From: Phoronis ovalis
Taxonomy: Eukaryota; Phoronida; Phoronidae
Direction: 5' to 3'
Assembly: GCA_028565635.1 (NCBI GenBank)
Contig: JAOXYB010064746.1
Coordinates: 1 to 10,353 of the forward strand
Length of the DNA stretch: 10,353 bases
Both the position numbers and the translations under genes were made by a program. The notes beneath the pieces were generated by a model. The model was not told where the DNA came from. It saw only the letters and a program-made list of their open reading frames with translations, and did no database searches. The first letter of the stretch is position 1. Every line of letters begins with the position of its first letter. Shown here piece by piece: positions 8,085 through 10,353 of the stretch.

Positions 8085-8300
8085 ATCTCGCATCCGCGGA
8101 TAGTACAGCTTTGTGAGGCATAATACAAAACCAGCCAACTTTTTGGAGGGTCCCCTTTTAAGCTGCATCTCGGGTAATTAGCCGTAATTGAATAATAAAG
8201 GCAGTAATTTGTATGCAAATGACGGCAGTGCCTATCATATGTAAAAAATCCCATGTAACACTGCAGTGACATCTGGGGAGAATACTGTAACTGTAAAAGT
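8085..8300. promoter_or_regulatory. Candidate cis-regulatory block: octamer plus homeodomain cores
   Basis: This block is less A+T-rich and more complex in sequence than its flanks. Within about 45 bp it has TAATTA (8175-8180), TAATTG (8185-8190), TAATTT (8205-8210) and a perfect POU octamer ATGCAAAT (8213-8220). TAATT cores and the octamer are established homeodomain and POU-factor sites, but each is short enough to occur by chance in such DNA. The minus-strand open frame across 8060-8317 does not look like a protein. The call is inference only. Confidence 0.2.
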
Positions 8301-8790
8301 ATATTATATAATGCCATGCTATCTCCATAAATATAAATTATGTATATTAAGATAATATATTGAATTATTAAATTTACAAAAAATTTTTTTTAAACAGATG
8401 CATAATATATATCATACCATCTGATCACGACGCATGTACACACACTACCTCTTATCCAAGAGTACCGATCATGCAAGGCGAGTTAACTGAGAATGTGAAA
8501 CGAAAACTACACGATAGATGTACTAACTAGAATTAACCAAGAACATAAGTTGGCTAAATATCCAACTGTTAAGAAACTCAACAATTCACAAAAATTTAAC
8601 GATTTGAAACAATGTGTCATTTTTTCAATTTTTCTCCATTTTCGTTAATTTCCAACAAATGAATAAAAATTCCATATTACTTTTTATATTTTGAAATTGT
8701 TTCAGTATCCGTATTTTATGACGAGGCAAAAACGCTTATACGAACACTATTTATATCAATACTTTAAAAATGCAAATTAAATAAATAATT
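8301..8790. other. A+T-rich stretch, nothing recognised
   Basis: It contains runs such as AAAAAATTTTTTTTAAA around 8378-8394 and no ORF, RNA gene or repeat family I could support. Confidence 0.55.
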
Positions 8791-9102
8791 TTGACTGGAT
8801 CGGCCAAATTAAGTAACACCAATTTATTCCCGAGAGGTTGCGCCCATTTACAGAAAAACAAGGCGTGGGAGATTTGAATATGGATTCACGAAGGGGCGGC
8901 CATAGTTGAATGGACGTATATAATAGGCTAGTTGACATAGTGGATGAAATGACGATTGAGCCCGATTCGAGACATTTTTCATTGTCATGCATAAAGTTTT
9001 CCTTGTCTCGCAATAACTGCTGCAGTTCTTATCCGACCAGCTGCGTATTTTGCATAGTGTAAATACAAAGAACAGGTCTGTTGTAATTTGATTACTTCGA
9101 AA

Positions 9103-9121
9103 ATGGCCAACTGGCGGCCAT
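9103..9121 (+). repeat. Hairpin ATGGCC / GGCCAT, 7-nt loop
   Basis: Perfect 6-bp arms (9103-9108 and 9116-9121) enclose AACTGGC. This is the hairpin of the first monomer. Confidence 0.85.
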
Positions 9122-9263
9122 GTTGTTCTCGAAATGGTACCGACACCCCAACAACAGCTTCACTCAATTGTTCAGTTTTATCCGATCAATTTCACTTTCG
9201 GTACAGAGTAAGTACAGGTCGAAGTTCAGAACAGTTCTAATTTTGACCCAGATTATTTCCAAT

Positions 9264-9282
9264 ATGGCTTATTGGCAGCCAT
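9264..9282 (+). repeat. Hairpin ATGGCT / AGCCAT, 7-nt loop
   Basis: Perfect 6-bp arms (9264-9269 and 9277-9282) enclose TATTGGC. Compared with the first monomer, the C-G pair at the top of the stem is T-A here: both sides changed and pairing is preserved. Confidence 0.85.
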
Positions 9283-9292
9283 GTTAATTGTT

Positions 9293-9303
9293 CCCTCAGA
9301 GGG
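9293..9303. repeat. CCCTC-A-GAGGG palindrome
   Basis: A perfect odd palindrome just after the second monomer. With a one-base centre it suits a dyad protein-binding site or an element terminus better than a stable hairpin. Confidence 0.6.
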
Positions 9304-9342
9304 TATGTTTTAGTCAATAATCTGAACCACTTATAATAGCCT

Positions 9343-9420
9343 ATTTAATAAAAAAAGAAACCGGACCCTATGTGCATTTTGGTCTAAAAACCTGACGCTC
9401 TACTAATTTAATAAAAAAAT
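9343..9420. repeat. Repeated ATTTAATAAAAAAA words
   Basis: ATTTAATAAAAAAA occurs at 9343-9356 and again at about 9406-9419, with unrelated sequence between. It may mark A-rich tails of two short insertions or simple slippage. Confidence 0.5.
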
Positions 9421-9701
9421 AGGATATCTACTCTGCTATTTAGATGAAATAACCGGGTCCACTTGGGACAGCGCACATCCCTATGTATAGCCGGTAGCCT
9501 AACCACCCTGTTTTTTTTGCTAACGACCACAATCAACATTATCTCAAGTAGCGTTATTTACATAATTACGTTTTATGCTCTTTGAGTATACTTACATGCA
9601 TAAGTAACCTCCTTTAAGATTTACGACTGAATCACAAACAAACCCCTAATAGTAATAAACCGTACTAAAACAGTGGGCCAGTATTAAAAGTCCAATGATT
9701 A

Positions 9702-9745
9702 TTAAGCGGCCCGTTAAGCGGCCCGTTCAGCGCTTTCTCAGCGGG
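9702..9745. repeat. GC-rich 12-bp direct repeat with hairpin potential
   Basis: TTAAGCGGCCCG is present twice back to back (9702-9713 and 9714-9725), followed by the degenerate TTCAGCG (9726-9732) and TCAGCGGG (9738-9745). AAGCG (9716-9720) can pair with CGCTT (9731-9735). CGGGTTT (9742-9748) is the inverse of AAACCCG (9834-9840), about 85 bp away. It is a small GC island in A+T-rich DNA. Confidence 0.75.
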
Positions 9746-10110
9746 TTTATGTTTACTATCAGTTACTTAATTCAACGTTTAAAACAAGTGTAAATCTACA
9801 CTATACAAAAAATTAGTTTTCACATGCGTTTACAAACCCGGGGATGTGCCGCTGGCTTAGGGTACCTTTTTTGACGAATTTTAATTAATATATTTTGAGG
9901 TATCTTTTACGCTCCTTTGGTATACATGCATTTTGGGTATATTTTGAGACCTAGTCAAGAACTCTGGAAAGGTAGATTTGCGGCATAATAGTGTACAGCA
10001 TTTTTAAAATAAAACAAATAACATTATTTTAAACATTTGAGAATGTTTGGAATTTTTGGTATATTTCAGGGATTTTTTAGTATAGAGTTAGTCCAAAAAA
10101 TGTAACCTCA
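9746..10110. other. A+T-rich stretch with loosely repeated GGTAT words
   Basis: TTGAGGTATCTTTTA, TTTGGTATACAT, TTGGGTATATTTTGAG and TTTGGTATATTTCAGGG recur between about 9895 and 10070. They may be a very decayed repeat. No gene is supported. Confidence 0.35.
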
Positions 10111-10172
10111 GTGGCATCCCCCGGTTTCAAACAAGACATGCACAATGTCAGATGCCCGAATTTATTAAGATA

Positions 10173-10185
10173 ACACACACACACA
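10173..10185. repeat. (AC)6 microsatellite
   Basis: ACACACACACACA, a short dinucleotide run and a possible length polymorphism. Confidence 0.9.
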
Positions 10186-10201
10186 ATCTTGATGAACTGC
10201 T

Positions 10202-10351
10202 TCATATATTTATCTCTGTCATCAAGAGTAGACCGAAGCAAAGAGACTCGTGTCGCTTTCGAAACTGACATGCAGTCTCCATGGCTGATGCCTCTGCCTC
10301 TTGTGACATTGTTAGTTTTCGCTTAATCACAATGCCTACATATAATACCAT
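10202..10351 (-). other. Right-edge open frame, possible partial exon of another gene
   Basis: Reading leftward on the minus strand, a frame enters from the right edge and stays open for 49 codons to a TGA at 10202. It includes a reading that begins MSQEAEASAMETACQFRKRH. A second frame with an ATG at 10271, open to 10077, contains STLDDRDKYMKQFIK. Both have plausible protein composition, but they overlap in different frames, so at most one is real unless a frameshift is present. No consensus splice donor was found at the end of either. No family is recognised and the call is weak. Confidence 0.15.
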
Positions 10352-10353
10352 AT

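Larger units (their letters stand above)
8895..9290 (+). mobile_element. Tandem-monomer repeat element with ATGGC...GCCAT hairpins
   Basis: Two monomers align end to end. Monomer one (about 9022-9126) starts CAGTTCTTATCCGACCA and monomer two (about 9173-9287) starts CAGTTTTATCCGATCA. Both continue through a GTAAnTACA word and a TTTGA/ATTA/TTC segment to a hairpin ending in GGCCATGTT or AGCCATGTT. Their hairpins lie 161 bp apart. A third, more decayed end (GGCGGCCATAGTTG) lies at 8895-8908. Similar GGCGGCCAT-bearing dispersed repeats are familiar to me from mollusc and other invertebrate genomes, but I cannot name the family. No transposase or target duplication was seen, so it is probably nonautonomous. 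Minus-strand frames at 8777-9013 and 8985-9167 are incidental. Confidence 0.55.

Noticed and set aside
8060-8317. 85-codon minus-strand ORF
   Set aside because: Its composition is random-looking, rich in Tyr, Cys and His, with no domain pattern. The DNA reads better as noncoding.
8777-9167. Two overlapping minus-strand ORFs (78 and 60 codons)
   Set aside because: They overlap the hairpin-bearing repeat element and have no recognisable motif.

Overview
This is eukaryotic (animal) genomic DNA, strongly A+T-rich by eye, with one convincing protein-coding gene surrounded by old repeats. The gene has short GT-AG introns. The repeats are a tRNA-headed SINE-like retroposon and a tandem element carrying GGCGGCCAT-type hairpins. 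Together these suggest a marine invertebrate, most likely a bivalve or other mollusc. The taxon is inferred from repeat flavour and compactness, not proven.

Layout: 1-246 is the end of a degenerate ~30-bp tandem array that runs off the left edge. 297-305 is a C9 tract. 370-745 is a second degenerate array with a ~42-bp period. 957-1436 is a retroposon with a tRNA-like head, a conserved-looking core and a 'GTAAAGC..GCTTTGA ... CTATATAA' tail. 1561-1940 is a more GC-balanced block with overlapping inverted repeats and a 149-codon ORF of unknown status (1745-2194). 2195-5110 is A+T-rich DNA in which I see no gene.

5170-7173 encodes a complete 492-residue SLC10 (sodium/bile acid cotransporter superfamily) protein in three exons on the + strand (5170-5745, 5969-6140, 6443-7173). 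It starts with a signal-peptide-like segment, followed by an ectodomain of about 115 residues with five N-glycosylation sequons, then the SLC10 transporter core with both hallmark motifs (GCCPGGNASN and ETGVQN), and a charged cytoplasmic tail. The long N-terminal ectodomain fits the SLC10A3 (P3)/SLC10A5-like branch better than the classical NTCP/ASBT branch. A likely polyadenylation signal lies at 7555.

Downstream, 8085-8300 is a higher-complexity noncoding block with a perfect POU octamer and several TAATT cores. 8895-9290 is a repeat element whose two best monomers carry hairpins with a compensatory base change. 9702-9745 holds a GC-rich 12-bp direct repeat. The right edge has an open minus-strand frame that could be the start of another gene, but it is unproven.

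I did not find an undescribed multi-gene system. The observations most worth checking are the SLC10 ectodomain, the covarying hairpin in the tandem repeat, and the octamer/homeodomain-site cluster.
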